Below, piece by piece: positions 1 through 8,958 of a stretch of 64,000 bases of DNA. The position numbers and the translations under genes were made by a program. This DNA is from Streptomyces canus (lineage in GTDB: Bacteria > Actinomycetota > Actinomycetes > Streptomycetales > Streptomycetaceae). The DNA lies in contig NZ_KQ948675.1 of NCBI RefSeq assembly GCF_001514145.1, positions 1-64,000 on the forward strand. The letters run 5' to 3'. How positions within the stretch are numbered: position 1 is the first letter of the stretch; every line of letters starts with the position of its first letter. The notes under the pieces are model-generated. The model did no database searches and had not been told where the DNA came from. It was given only the letters and a program-made list of their open reading frames with translations.

Positions 1-984
1 CGCAGCGATGGAGTCCGCGTTGTCCTTGGTGACGAAGGCCGGGCCGGTCAGCACCGGCTGTTCGCCACCGCCGCTGAAGTTGCCGTTGTTCTTGTAGAGC
101 CACAGCGCGTCGACGGCGAGATAGCCCTGGAGGTAGGGCTGCTGGTCGACGGCGAACTCGACAGTGCCGTTCTGGACAGCGGTGACGAGGTCCTTGTTGA
201 GGTCGAAGGTCGCGACCTTGGCCTTGCTGCCGGCGTCCTTGACGGACTGGATGGCGGTCAGGGCGAAGGGAGCGCCGAGAGTGACGACCTGGTCGATGCT
301 GGAGTCCTGCTGGAGTTTGGCGGTGATGGTGGACTTCACGGAGGGCATGTCGGTGCCGGTGACGTAGATCTTGTCGGTCTTGCCCTTGAAGCCCTTGGCG
401 AGGCCCGCACAGCGGGATTCCAGGGCGACCTGGCCCTGGGACTGGACGACGCACAGGGCGTGCTTGGCGCCGAGGGTGTTGAGGCGTTCGCCGAAGGCCT
501 GGCCGGCGATGTTCTCGTCCTGGCCGAAGTACTCCAGCATGCCCAGCTGCTTCCAGTCGTCCAGGCCGGAGTTGAAGCCCGTGACCGGGATGCCGGCCTT
601 CTCGGCCTTGGCGACGACGGCCTTCATGGCGTCGGGCTTGGCGGCGGTCAGGGCGATGCCGTCGACTTTCTGGTCGATGGCGTTCTGGACCAGGTTGGCC
701 TGGGCGCCGGCGCTGGGGTCGGCGGAGTAGACGAGCTTGATGTTGTCCTTGGCGGCAGCGGCCTGAGCGCCCTTGCGAATGAGGTCCCAGAAGGTGTCTC
801 CCGGCTCGGCGTGGGTGATCATGGCGATGGTCATCCGCGGAGTGCTCGCCTTGCCCGCGGAGGCGCCGTCCGCGCTGTTGTCCTCGGACTGCTTGCCGCC
901 GGAGCTGCTGGAACAGCCGGCGGCGAGCAGGGTGCCCGCCAGGACGGTCGCGGCCAGGGCGGCGGCTCGGTGGTTTCTGTGCAT
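1..984 (-). CDS. Sugar ABC transporter substrate-binding lipoprotein (ribose type), 3' end outside window
   Basis: Open minus-strand frame from ATG at 984 to the window edge, 328 codons, C-terminus missing. The N-terminus is a lipoprotein signal: MHRNHRAAALAATVLAGTLL followed by AAGCSSSS, with the lipobox Cys about 23 residues in and a Ser/Gly linker after it. The body reads as a periplasmic-binding fold of the ribose/galactose ABC class (Peripla_BP_4 type), with internal repeats of helix-strand elements and a C-terminal stretch around FVTKDNADSIAA. It would capture an extracellular sugar and deliver it to a permease and ATPase that should lie to the left of the window. Upstream lies a pair of direct repeats and a broken IclR gene, so its original regulator may have been lost. 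The exact sugar cannot be read from the sequence. Confidence 0.85.
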   Translation of the reverse strand, partial: MHRNHRAAALAATVLAGTLLAAGCSSSSGGKQSEDNSADGASAGKASTPRMTIAMITHAEPGDTFWDLIRKGAQAAAAKDNIKLVYSADPSAGAQANLVQNAIDQKVDGIALTAAKPDAMKAVVAKAEKAGIPVTGFNSGLDDWKQLGMLEYFGQDENIAGQAFGERLNTLGAKHALCVVQSQGQVALESRCAGLAKGFKGKTDKIYVTGTDMPSVKSTITAKLQQDSSIDQVVTLGAPFALTAIQSVKDAGSKAKVATFDLNKDLVTAVQNGTVEFAVDQQPYLQGYLAVDALWLYKNNGNFSGGGEQPVLTGPAFVTKDNADSIAA

Positions 985-1141
985 GTCCCTTGCACCTCGC
1001 TGTGCTGTTCGAATGGGAATGAGGATCCGGCGTCGACAAAGGGGTTCCGCCCGGTCCGGAGAGCGCGGGCAGGCGGCTTGGAGCGCCTTGTGCGGCGGGA
1101 GATGTTGTCGCGGCAGCTATGGGTGTGGGCCGCGCATCGGG

Positions 1142-1167
1142 CTACTAGAGCGCGTTACTAGTGCGCG
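1142..1167. promoter_or_regulatory. Two adjacent 13-bp direct repeats upstream of the sugar-binding gene
   Basis: CTACTAGAGCGCG (1142-1154) is followed immediately by TTACTAGTGCGCG (1155-1167); 11 of 13 bases match. They lie about 160 bp upstream of the sugar-binding lipoprotein start, in the gap before the broken IclR gene. This is a possible operator or activator site; the binding protein is unknown. Confidence 0.35.
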
Positions 1168-1216
1168 CTAGGTGGTCGTACTATGAAATGCCCCGCTGGT
1201 GATGTCAATAGATTTG

Positions 1217-1889
1217 TCAGGACGTATCGACAAGCTCCGCTGGTCGCCGGAGTTCCTGGCGGGCGGTGGGCCGTGGCCGTCGCCCCAGGCGGCTGATCGT
1301 GCGTAGGGGCTCGTGTGCTTCTCGTGCCGTCAGGTGGACCGTGTCCGAACCGTCCGGTGGTGCAAGGTGGATGGTTTCTCCGGGCGGGAGTTCGTCGTCG
1401 GCGCGTTCCGTGAGCAGCGCTTTGCCCGGCGTCTCGGCGTGGGCGGGCGCCTGTCGGCCCAGGCGGTTGATGGTGCGTAGGGGCTCGTGTGCTTCTCGTG
1501 CCGTCAGGTGGACCGTGTCCGAACCGTCCGGTTGTGCAAGGTGGATGGTCTCGCCGAGCGCGTCCGACGCCTCGTCGGGATACGGCCGCACCGCGCGGAC
1601 ACACCGGTCGCTGTCCGGATGGCTGGTCCCGGTGAGCAGGGCGCGGATCCCGACGCTGTAGAGGAATCGGTCACGTCGGTACGGACCCGGCCGCACTCCA
1701 CGAGGGTCTGGAGGAGGGTGTACACGCTGCTGCGCGGCACGCCCAACGCCTCGGTGAGTTCGCGCAGCCGTGCAGGCCGTCGCCCCGCGCGGCGAGCTGT
1801 CCGAGCGCCGCGACGGTACGGACCGCCGACTTCCCCTCGGGTACGCCCGCGCGCTGCGACACGGGCCGATCGCAGGGCGATTCGTGCAC
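1217..1889 (-). pseudogene. Frameshifted IclR-family transcriptional regulator
   Basis: Recognisable IclR pieces are spread over three minus-strand frames. The N-terminal helix KSAVRTVAALGQLAARGDG is in one frame. The winged helix, LRELTEALGVPRSSVYTLLQ, is in a second (switch near 1775-1782). The start of the effector domain, LYSVGIRALLTGTS then GETIHLAQPDGSDTV, is in a third (switch near 1660-1670). The effector domain then breaks into a second near-identical copy of the GETIHLA...LRTISRLGR segment and ends at a stop near 1217, so the normal C-terminus is missing. An intact protein would be about 250 residues. In sugar-acid operons this family usually represses the adjacent catabolic genes, here probably the GntP permease and glucarate dehydratase. 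Two independent frameshifts plus the duplication make loss of function likely, barring sequencing error. Confidence 0.75.
1284..1556. repeat. 99-bp direct duplication inside the IclR pseudogene
   Basis: Bases 1284-1382 and 1458-1556 are near-identical direct repeats with a period of 174 bp (58 codons). On the minus strand they encode two copies of a segment running from GETIHLA to LRTI(N/S)RLGR. Only a few bases differ, so the duplication is recent compared with the drift of the rest of the gene. Confidence 0.85.
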
Positions 1890-1932
1890 ACCCCATTGAC
1901 CCCCGGTGATTGCTACATCTAGCCTGCGTCCT

Positions 1933-1957
1933 CATATGTAGACAACGTCTTTGTATG
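1933..1957. promoter_or_regulatory. Imperfect palindrome upstream of the GntP permease
   Basis: Left arm CATATGTAGAC and right arm GTCTTTGTATG are separated by AAC; 8 of 11 positions are complementary. The site lies between the broken IclR gene and the permease, about 85 bp before the permease start. Position and symmetry fit an IclR-type operator; this is inference. Confidence 0.4.
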
Positions 1958-2041
1958 CGGATCGCGTTCAGCAGAGTGACCTGAAGGGATGCTCCGGTGA
2001 ACGCGCCTCACCGCACTGCCAGTTCAAAGGAGAACTGACAC

Positions 2042-3379
2042 ATGCCGCTCGTCGTGGTCGGGATCAGCGTCCTCGTCCTGCTCTTTCTGATGACGAAGCT
2101 GAGACTGAACGGCTTCGTCGCACTCCTCCTGGTCGCCGTGAGCGTCGCCCTGGTGCAGGGGATAGGCCTGGAGGAGATCCCGGACGTCCTCTCCGAGGGC
2201 ATCGGGGACCAGATCGGCGACACGATGCTCACCATCGGGCTCGGCGCCATGGTCGGCCGCGTGATGGGGGATTCCGGCGCCGCGCAACGGATCGCCGGCA
2301 AGCTCCTCGACGTCTGCGGCCCGCGCTGGGTGCAGGTCGCCATGGTGCTGTCCGCGATGCTCATCGGCGTGACGATGTTCTACGAGGTCGCCTTCGTGAT
2401 CATCGTGCCGGTCGCCTTCACCCTCGTCCGGGTCACCCGGGTGAACCTCCTCTGGGTGGGGCTGCCGATGTCGATCGCCCTGTCCACCATGCACAGTTTC
2501 CTGCCGCCCCACCCGGGCCCCACGGCCGTGGCCGCCACCTTCCACGCCTCCGTCGGACTGACCCTGTTCTACGGCCTGTTCATCGCGGTCCCCGTCGGCG
2601 CGTTCATCGCGCTGCTGTGGCCACGCCTGCCGTTCGTCCGGCGGATGAACCCCGAGATCCCCAAGGGCCTGGTCAGCGAACGGGTCTTCGAGGAGGAGGA
2701 GATGCCCGGCATGGGCTGGTCGCTGGCGGTGGCCCTGCTGCCCGTCGTGCTCATCGCCGGTGCCGCGGTGACCGACCTGGCCACCTCGGGCGACAGCGCC
2801 GGGCTGCACTTCGTCGCCTTCATCGGCTCCGCGCCGATCGCCCTGCTGCTGACGCTGCTCGTGGCCGTCTGGGTCTTCGGGCCGCGCATGGGGCGCAGCC
2901 TGGCCGAGGTCAGCACCTCGTGCAAGGAGGCCGCCCAGGCGATGGCGATGATCCTGCTGGTCATCGGCGCGGGCGGTGCCTTCAAGAACGTCCTCGTCGA
3001 GGGCGGGATATCCGACTACATCAAGGACGCGACCGACGGCTGGTCCATCTCGCCGATCATCCTGGCCTGGCTGATCGCCGCGATCCTGCGGGTGGCGCTC
3101 GGCTCCGCGACCGTCGCCGTCGTCACCGCCTCCGGCGTGGCACTGCCGCTGCTCGCGGGAAGCGGGGTCCACGCCGAGGTCATGGTGCTCGCCGTCTCCT
3201 GCGGGTCGATCGCCTTCTCACACGTCAACGACCCGGGCTTCTGGATGTTCAAGGAGTACTTCAACCTGTCCGTCATCGACGCGATCAAGGCGCGCACGAC
3301 CTACACGACGGTACTCGCGATCCTGGGCCTCGGCGGTGTACTGGTCCTGGAACAGGTGCTGGACGCCCTGAATGTCTGA
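2042..3379 (+). CDS. GntP-family sugar-acid:H+ symporter
   Basis: 445 residues, a polytopic membrane protein of the gluconate permease (GntP) family. About a dozen hydrophobic segments start with PLVVVGISVLVLLFLM. A family hallmark is visible near residue 159, LPPHPGPTAVAATF, and the C-terminal half carries the typical VALGSATVAVVTASG and HVNDPGFWMFKEYF stretches. It imports hexonates or hexarates by proton symport. The start is well supported: AAGGAG about 10 bases before ATG. Only about 40 bp separate it from glucarate dehydratase, so the two probably form one transcript and the likely substrate is D-glucarate or a relative rather than gluconate. The adjacent regulator is broken, so expression may be constitutive or controlled elsewhere. 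Confidence 0.9.
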   Translation: MPLVVVGISVLVLLFLMTKLRLNGFVALLLVAVSVALVQGIGLEEIPDVLSEGIGDQIGDTMLTIGLGAMVGRVMGDSGAAQRIAGKLLDVCGPRWVQVAMVLSAMLIGVTMFYEVAFVIIVPVAFTLVRVTRVNLLWVGLPMSIALSTMHSFLPPHPGPTAVAATFHASVGLTLFYGLFIAVPVGAFIALLWPRLPFVRRMNPEIPKGLVSERVFEEEEMPGMGWSLAVALLPVVLIAGAAVTDLATSGDSAGLHFVAFIGSAPIALLLTLLVAVWVFGPRMGRSLAEVSTSCKEAAQAMAMILLVIGAGGAFKNVLVEGGISDYIKDATDGWSISPIILAWLIAAILRVALGSATVAVVTASGVALPLLAGSGVHAEVMVLAVSCGSIAFSHVNDPGFWMFKEYFNLSVIDAIKARTTYTTVLAILGLGGVLVLEQVLDALNV

Positions 3380-3418
3380 CCTCTCCCTCATCTCTCGTCA
3401 GAAGGACACCGTCTCACC

Positions 3419-4747
3419 ATGAGCCAGCCCGTCGTCACGAAGTTCTCCGTCCACCCCGTCGCCGGCCGGGACTCCATGCTCCTGAACCTCTCCGGCGCCC
3501 ACGCGCCGTACTTCACCCGGAACGTCGTCGTCCTCGAGGACTCCGAGGGGCGTACCGGCCTCGGCGAGGTGCCGGGCGGCGACGGCATCACACGGACCCT
3601 CCGCGACGCCGAGCGCCTGGTCGTCGGGGCCCGCGTCGGCGACTACAAGCGCGTCCTGCGCACGATCCACGACACCTTCGCCGACCGTGACTCGGGCGGT
3701 CGCGGCGCCCAGACCTTCGATCTGCGGACGACCGTGCACGCGGTCACCGCCGTTGAGTCGGCGCTCCTGGACCTGCTCGGACAGCACCTCGACGTCCCGG
3801 TCGCGGCGTTGCTCGGCGACGGCCGACAGCGCGATGCGGTACGGGTCCTGGGCTACCTCTTCTACGTCGGCGACCCTGACCGCACCGACCTCCCCTACGT
3901 CCGCGAGCCCGGCGCGGAAGCGGAGTGGTACCGCATCCGGCGCCAGGAGGCACTGACCCCCGAGGCGATCGTCCGCCAGGCCGAGGCCACCTACGACCAC
4001 TACGGCTTCCGCGACTTCAAGCTCAAGGGCGGTGTCCTGCCGGGCAGCGAGGAGGTGAAGGCCGTACACGCGCTCAAGGACCGGTTCCCCGAGGCCCGGA
4101 TCACCCTCGATCCGAACGGTGCCTGGTCCCTGCGCGAGGCGGTCGAGCTGTGCCGTCCGCTCGTCGGCACGCTCGCCTATGCCGAGGATCCGTGCGGTGC
4201 GGAAGGCGGTTACTCGGGCCGGGAGATCCTCGCCGAGTTCCGCCGGGCCACCGGGCTGCCCACCGCGACCAACATGATCGCCACGGACTGGCGGCAGCTG
4301 ACCCACGCCCTGGCCCTGCAGTCGGTGTCCATCCCGCTCGCCGATCCGCACTTCTGGACCATGCAGGGCTCGGTCCGGGTCGCGCAGCTGTGCCATGCCA
4401 TGGGGCTGACCTGGGGCTGCCACTCCAACAACCATTTCGACATCTCGCTCGCGATGATGGCGCACTGCGGTGCCGCCGCCCCGGGTGAGTACAACGCCCT
4501 CGACACCCACTGGATCTGGCAGGAAGGTCTGGAACGGCTCACCGTCGAACCACCGCGGATCACCGGCGGCGAGGTCGCCGTCCCGGACACGCCCGGCCTC
4601 GGGGTCCGCCTGGACCGCGACCGGCTCCGGGCCGCTCAGGAACTGCACGAGGAGGTGGCCTCGGCGGGCCGTGACGATGCCGCCGGGATGCAGTATCTGA
4701 TCAAGGGCTGGACGTTCGACGCGAAGCGTCCGTGCCTGGTGCGCTGA
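3419..4747 (+). CDS. gudD: Glucarate dehydratase
   Basis: 442 residues, the usual length for this enolase-superfamily enzyme. It dehydrates D-glucarate (or L-idarate) to 5-keto-4-deoxy-D-glucarate in the cytoplasm. Hallmarks are the substrate loop near the N-terminus (HAPYFTRNVVVLEDSEGRTG), the KxK base motif in DFKLKGG, metal ligands in LDPNGAW and EDPCG, and the second base in CHSNNHFDIS. It follows the GntP permease with the GntP stop about 40 bp upstream and probably shares its transcript. The later enzymes of the pathway (dehydratase/aldolase to 2-oxoglutarate semialdehyde or tartronate semialdehyde) are not in the window. Confidence 0.93.
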   Translation: MSQPVVTKFSVHPVAGRDSMLLNLSGAHAPYFTRNVVVLEDSEGRTGLGEVPGGDGITRTLRDAERLVVGARVGDYKRVLRTIHDTFADRDSGGRGAQTFDLRTTVHAVTAVESALLDLLGQHLDVPVAALLGDGRQRDAVRVLGYLFYVGDPDRTDLPYVREPGAEAEWYRIRRQEALTPEAIVRQAEATYDHYGFRDFKLKGGVLPGSEEVKAVHALKDRFPEARITLDPNGAWSLREAVELCRPLVGTLAYAEDPCGAEGGYSGREILAEFRRATGLPTATNMIATDWRQLTHALALQSVSIPLADPHFWTMQGSVRVAQLCHAMGLTWGCHSNNHFDISLAMMAHCGAAAPGEYNALDTHWIWQEGLERLTVEPPRITGGEVAVPDTPGLGVRLDRDRLRAAQELHEEVASAGRDDAAGMQYLIKGWTFDAKRPCLVR

Positions 4748-4798
4748 GTCCCGCGTGCGCTGACTGCTGGGCGCTGAGTTCCGCGCGCGCCGAAGTCG

Positions 4799-4827
4799 TT
4801 GACATGGTCAAGACAGCTCATTAGCAT
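4799..4827 (+). promoter_or_regulatory. Consensus-like promoter of the secreted metalloprotease
   Basis: TTGACA at 4799-4804 and TAGCAT at 4822-4827 are separated by exactly 17 bp. This is an unusually clear vegetative-type promoter for this genome. The predicted transcription start, about 4834, lies just before a perfect operator palindrome. Confidence 0.7.
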
Positions 4828-4838
4828 CCGTGAAGCCT

Positions 4839-4854
4839 TGGAAAGCGCTTTCCA
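4839..4854. promoter_or_regulatory. Perfect LacI-type operator palindrome
   Basis: TGGAAAGCGCTTTCCA is a perfect 16-bp palindrome with the central CG step typical of LacI/GalR-family operators. It overlaps or immediately follows the predicted transcription start of the metalloprotease gene, a position expected for repression. The cognate regulator is not identified; the intact LacI protein in this window has different palindromes at its own start. Confidence 0.65.
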
Positions 4855-4908
4855 GTTCATGCCTCGACTTCCCCCCACGGGATCCACCCCCCACAAGAGG
4901 ACCCCCAC

Positions 4909-5517
4909 ATGAACCCACGAAAGACCGCAGTGGCAGCAGCGCTCGCCACCCTGCTCCTGGCCGGCCCCGGCATCGCCCAGGCCGCCCCGCCCGCCGCGCC
5001 CGCCGCGCCCGCACCCCGGGAACAGGTCGCGGCGGCCACCATCACCTGGACCCTGGAGCGGGCTGGCAACCCCACCGCGGACCAGCAGGCGGCGTACACC
5101 CTCATCACCTCGGCGATGAACGCCGCCGTGGCCCGCTACAACAACCTCAGCGACCTGGGGAAGTCCATCACGGTCCGCTACGACACGAGCGTGCCCACCG
5201 CGGACGGCAACCTCAACGGAACCATCCGCTTCGGCAGCAACCGCAGTTACATGACCGAGCGGACCGCTCTGCACGAGATCGCCCACACCATCGGGGTGGG
5301 CACGAGCCCGGGCTGGTCCTCCCTCGGTGGCAGTGGCACCTGGACGGGTGCTCAGGCGACCGCTCTCGTCCGGCAGTTCGACGGTTCCTCGGCCAAGTTG
5401 TCCACCGGCGGCGGGCACTTCTGGCCGTACGGCCTCAACTACGAGAACGAGTTCTCCGGCACGGCGGCCGACCGCCACGTGCAGATCGTCGCCGCGATGG
5501 TGCGTGACGGTCTGTGA
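4909..5517 (+). CDS. Small secreted zinc metalloprotease
   Basis: 202 residues with a Sec signal peptide (KTAVAAALATLLLAGPGIAQ, cleavage after AQA) and an Ala/Pro-rich linker. The mature domain carries the zinc motif HEIAHTIGVG (HExxHxxG) near residue 124, so two His plus a downstream ligand bind zinc and Glu is the catalytic base. The family is metzincin-like; the exact peptidase family is uncertain. The protein would act outside the cell on proteins. It has its own promoter and operator just upstream and a terminator downstream, so it is a monocistronic, regulated gene. Glucarate genes upstream are unrelated. The ATG follows the leader with only a weak ribosome site, but the signal peptide fixes the start. 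Confidence 0.8.
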   Translation: MNPRKTAVAAALATLLLAGPGIAQAAPPAAPAAPAPREQVAAATITWTLERAGNPTADQQAAYTLITSAMNAAVARYNNLSDLGKSITVRYDTSVPTADGNLNGTIRFGSNRSYMTERTALHEIAHTIGVGTSPGWSSLGGSGTWTGAQATALVRQFDGSSAKLSTGGGHFWPYGLNYENEFSGTAADRHVQIVAAMVRDGL

Positions 5518-5531
5518 GCTGAGGGGCTGGT

Positions 5532-5559
5532 GTCCGGGGGCGAAAAACCGCTCCCGGAC
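5532..5559 (+). terminator. Stem-loop after the metalloprotease gene
   Basis: GTCCGGGGGCG and CGCTCCCGGAC pair in 10 of 11 positions around an A-rich loop, 15 bp after the stop codon. There is no T-run, as is common for terminators in these genomes. Confidence 0.6.
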
Positions 5560-5639
5560 CCGGTGTTCGGGCGCAGGACCGGCACCTTCGGGGAAGGGCC
5601 CTTGTCGACCGGCACCTCTCCCGCGCACTGGAGGCTCCC

Positions 5640-8600
5640 TTGGACGCCCACGGCACACCTGACACCTTCCGGCCCGGTCCGCTCTCCCGCCGCAGATTCC
5701 TCCAGGCCGCCGGTGTCACCGCCACCGCCGTCGCGGCCGCGGGTACCCCCGCCTCGGCCGCCCCCTCCCACTCGGTCACCCTCTCCCTGACCGCCGCCAC
5801 CGGCGGTTCCGCGACGCTCTCCCCGGCCGGCGACCGGCTCGTGGCCGAAGTACAGAACGTGCTCTGGTCGATTCCGCGTAACGGTGGCACCGCCTTCGCG
5901 CTCACCTCGCCCGGCCTCGAACCCACCCGCCCGCAGTTCTCGCCCGACGGCGACCGCCTCGTCGTGTGCGCCTACCGCGGCGGCGGCTTCCACCTCTGGA
6001 CGCTGCGGTCCGACGGCAGCGACTTACGGCAGCTCACCGACGGGCCCTGGGACGACCGCGGCCCCGCCTGGTCGCCGGACGGCACCCGGATCGCGTTCGC
6101 CTCCGAGCGCGGCGGCGACACCGTGGTCGGCAGCCCGTACCGCATCTGGGTCGTCGACGTGCGCTCCGGCGCGCTGACCCGGCTCACCGGACGCGCCGCC
6201 CAGCAGGGCCCGGCGCAGGGCGGTGCCTGGGAGGACTTCGACCCCACATGGTCGGCGGACGGCGAGCACGTGCTGTTCGTGCGCGCGGCCGTCACCACCA
6301 CGGGCACCCTGCGCGCCGACACCGTCGCCTCGGTCGCCGCCGACGGGTCGGGACCGGTCACCGTCGAGCACACCGACGACTCCGGCGCCCAGCTCATGAC
6401 CCCGGCCGTCTCACCCGGCGGCCGCCTCGCGTATCTGCGCACCACGCCCGCACCCAGCGCCTCGTGCACCCTCGTCGTGGACGGCACGCCGATCGCCGTC
6501 GACGGAGACGTCCTTCCGGCGCCGCCACGCTGGACCGACGGCGAACGGCTCCTGCTCGCGGTGGACGGCCACTTCCGCCTCGCGGACCCCGAGGCGCCCG
6601 CGGCGGCGGAGGAGATCCCGTTCAGAGCCGCGATGCCCGTGCAACGGCCCCGCTACCGCGGCAAGGCGTACGACTTCGAGGGCGCCGGCACCCGGCCCGT
6701 GCGCGCCCTGCATCTGCCCGCCCTCTCGCCCGACGGCCGCAGCGTCGCCTTCGCCGCGCTCAACTCCCTGTGGACCGCCCGGACATCGGGCGGGCACGCA
6801 CCCCGCAGGGTGCTCCAGGTCCCGCACACCCGCTATGTGCTGGGGCCGACCTGGACACCCGACGGCACGGGGCTGGTCTTCGCCGACGACCGGGACGGAC
6901 TGTTCGCCGTACGGCGCCGGGACCTCGACTCCGGCGAGGAGACCGTGCTGGCCGACGGCGGCCGGGTCTTCCCCGCCCTCTCGCCCGACGGGACCCGGCT
7001 GGCCTGCCTTGACATGTCCGGCAACCTCGTCGTGCGCGACCTGCCCGACGGCAGCGAACGGACCCTCGTCGCACCGCTCGGCGCGGGCGGTCTGCCCGGC
7101 CGCCCCAGCTGGTCTCCCGACGGGCGGTACATCGCCCTGTGCGATCGCAACCGGCTCAACCAGCGCTTCCGCGAGGGCTACAACCTCATCCGGGTCGTCG
7201 ACACCACCACCGGCAGCGCCGCCCTGCACGCCCTCGCCCCGCACACCTCCCTCTCCGACCGCTACGACTCCGGCCCGGTCTGGTCGCCGGACGGCCGCTG
7301 GATGGCCGTGGTCGCCGAGTCCGCTCTGTGGCTGCTGCCGGTCCGCCCGGACGGAACCCCCGACGGTGAGCCGCGCCGCCTCACCACCGAGCCCGCCGAC
7401 CACCCCTCCTGGTCCGCCGACGCCCGCACCCTGCTCTACCTCTCCGCCGGCACCCTGCGCCTGATCGACGTCCGCAGCGGCAAGACCCGTACCGTCAAGG
7501 TGCCGTTGGACTACCGGCGTCCCCGCCCCGCCGACACCCTCGTGCACGCCGGCCGCTTCTGGGACGGCACCGGACCGGTCGTCCGCGAGGACATCGACAT
7601 CCTGATCCGTGACGGCCGTATCGCGGACATCTCCCCGCACCGCACCGGGCGATCGGCCGCACGCCGGGTCGACGCGAGCGACCGCACCGTGCTCCCAGGA
7701 CTCTGGGACGCGCATACCCACCCGTGGCAGAGCACCTACGGCGGACGCCAGACCGCGCTCCAACTCGCCTACGGCATCACGACCGCCGTCTCCCTGGGAG
7801 GCTTCGCCTACGAGCAGGCCCGTATCCGCGAGGCGGTCGCCGCCGGGGCACTCGCCGGGCCGCGACTGCTGGCCACCGGTGAACTGCTCGACGGGGCCCG
7901 CGTCGCCTACAGCATGGGCCGCGCGCACCGCACCCCCGAGGGACTGCGGCGCTCGCTGGAGCGCGGGGCGGCACTGGACTGGGACTTCGTGAAGACGTAC
8001 GTCCGCGCCCCGGGCTGGGTGATGAAGGAGGCCGCGGACTTCGCGCACGAGCGGCTCGGTGTGCGCAGCGGCAGCCATCTCTGTACGCCGGGCGTGCAGC
8101 TCGGGCAGGACCTGACGACCCATCTGCAGGCCACGCAGCGGCTGGAGTTCGGACACGCGACCACCGCCACGGGTCGTGTCCATGAGGATGTCCAGGAGAT
8201 CTACACCACGGCAGGTTTCCATCTCGTCGCCACCCCGTTCACCGCGCTCGCCCTGCTGGGAGCGGACCCCGCGCTCGCGGAGGACCGCCGTGTCACCTCC
8301 CTGATGCCGCCGTGGGACACCGCGTTGGTCCGCCAGCAGGCCGGGCAGCCGCCCACGGCAGCTCAACTGGCCACTCTGGACCGAGAGGTGGCCGTGTACC
8401 GGCGCATCCTGGCCGACGGCGGTCAGATCGCGCTCGGCACGGACCAGCCGCTTGTGCCGGTCGGTCTGCATCTGCACCTCGCCCTGCGGGCGCTGCACCG
8501 CGGCGGGCTGTCTCCCGCCGAGACCCTGCGCACCGCCACCCTGCTGCCCGCCCGCGTGTTCGGCGCCGATGCCGACCTGGGCACGCTGGAGGAGGGCAAG

Positions 8601-8834
8601 CTCGCCGATCTCACGGTCGTGGACGGTGACCCCTTCACCGACTTCCACACCCTGATCCGCACGGTGGCGGTGCTGCGCGGAGGTGTGCCCTTCGAGCAGG
8701 CGGACCTCGTGGACGCCCTCGACCCCGTGCGGCGCTCCGGGGTGTCCTCCGACGCGACCTCCGAGGCGGAATGGCTGGGGGTGAGCGAACAGATGCGGCG
8801 TGACGGATGCTGCGATCCGGGAGCCGCGCTGTGA
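5640..8834 (+). CDS. Tat-exported amidohydrolase with N-terminal beta-propeller
   Basis: 1064 residues. The start is TTG at 5640, with GGAGG five bases upstream. Residues 16-45 hold a twin-arginine signal (LSRRRFLQAAGVTATAVAAA, cleavage after ASA). Residues about 50-620 are TolB/WD40-like propeller repeats with many copies of SPDG and WSPDG. Residues about 640-1030 are a metal-dependent amidohydrolase: the HxH metal site DAHTHPW, then a conserved Lys/His region, SGSHLCTP, FGHATTATG and the last metal Asp in ALGTDQPL, and the usual LADLTVVDGDPF near the C-terminus. Such proteins resemble imidazolonepropionase- or prolidase-like enzymes; the substrate is unknown, though a peptide or cyclic amide is plausible given the protease next door. 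It would fold in the cytoplasm and be exported with metal bound. Confidence 0.85.
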   Translation: MDAHGTPDTFRPGPLSRRRFLQAAGVTATAVAAAGTPASAAPSHSVTLSLTAATGGSATLSPAGDRLVAEVQNVLWSIPRNGGTAFALTSPGLEPTRPQFSPDGDRLVVCAYRGGGFHLWTLRSDGSDLRQLTDGPWDDRGPAWSPDGTRIAFASERGGDTVVGSPYRIWVVDVRSGALTRLTGRAAQQGPAQGGAWEDFDPTWSADGEHVLFVRAAVTTTGTLRADTVASVAADGSGPVTVEHTDDSGAQLMTPAVSPGGRLAYLRTTPAPSASCTLVVDGTPIAVDGDVLPAPPRWTDGERLLLAVDGHFRLADPEAPAAAEEIPFRAAMPVQRPRYRGKAYDFEGAGTRPVRALHLPALSPDGRSVAFAALNSLWTARTSGGHAPRRVLQVPHTRYVLGPTWTPDGTGLVFADDRDGLFAVRRRDLDSGEETVLADGGRVFPALSPDGTRLACLDMSGNLVVRDLPDGSERTLVAPLGAGGLPGRPSWSPDGRYIALCDRNRLNQRFREGYNLIRVVDTTTGSAALHALAPHTSLSDRYDSGPVWSPDGRWMAVVAESALWLLPVRPDGTPDGEPRRLTTEPADHPSWSADARTLLYLSAGTLRLIDVRSGKTRTVKVPLDYRRPRPADTLVHAGRFWDGTGPVVREDIDILIRDGRIADISPHRTGRSAARRVDASDRTVLPGLWDAHTHPWQSTYGGRQTALQLAYGITTAVSLGGFAYEQARIREAVAAGALAGPRLLATGELLDGARVAYSMGRAHRTPEGLRRSLERGAALDWDFVKTYVRAPGWVMKEAADFAHERLGVRSGSHLCTPGVQLGQDLTTHLQATQRLEFGHATTATGRVHEDVQEIYTTAGFHLVATPFTALALLGADPALAEDRRVTSLMPPWDTALVRQQAGQPPTAAQLATLDREVAVYRRILADGGQIALGTDQPLVPVGLHLHLALRALHRGGLSPAETLRTATLLPARVFGADADLGTLEEGKLADLTVVDGDPFTDFHTLIRTVAVLRGGVPFEQADLVDALDPVRRSGVSSDATSEAEWLGVSEQMRRDGCCDPGAAL

Positions 8835-8958
8835 AAGATACCGGGCGATGCGGGTCTGACGGCTGGACCCCTACGGGCCCCTGGATCTGACTTGTCCGAT
8901 TCCTGTGCGGCGCGCACTCTGGGTCTGTGAGGCACCTCACCGCGCGAATTGAGCAAGA

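Noticed and set aside
6411..8648. A 745-codon minus-strand frame antisense to the amidohydrolase
   Set aside because: No domain motifs, Arg/Gly-rich, and the plus-strand frame is clearly coding.
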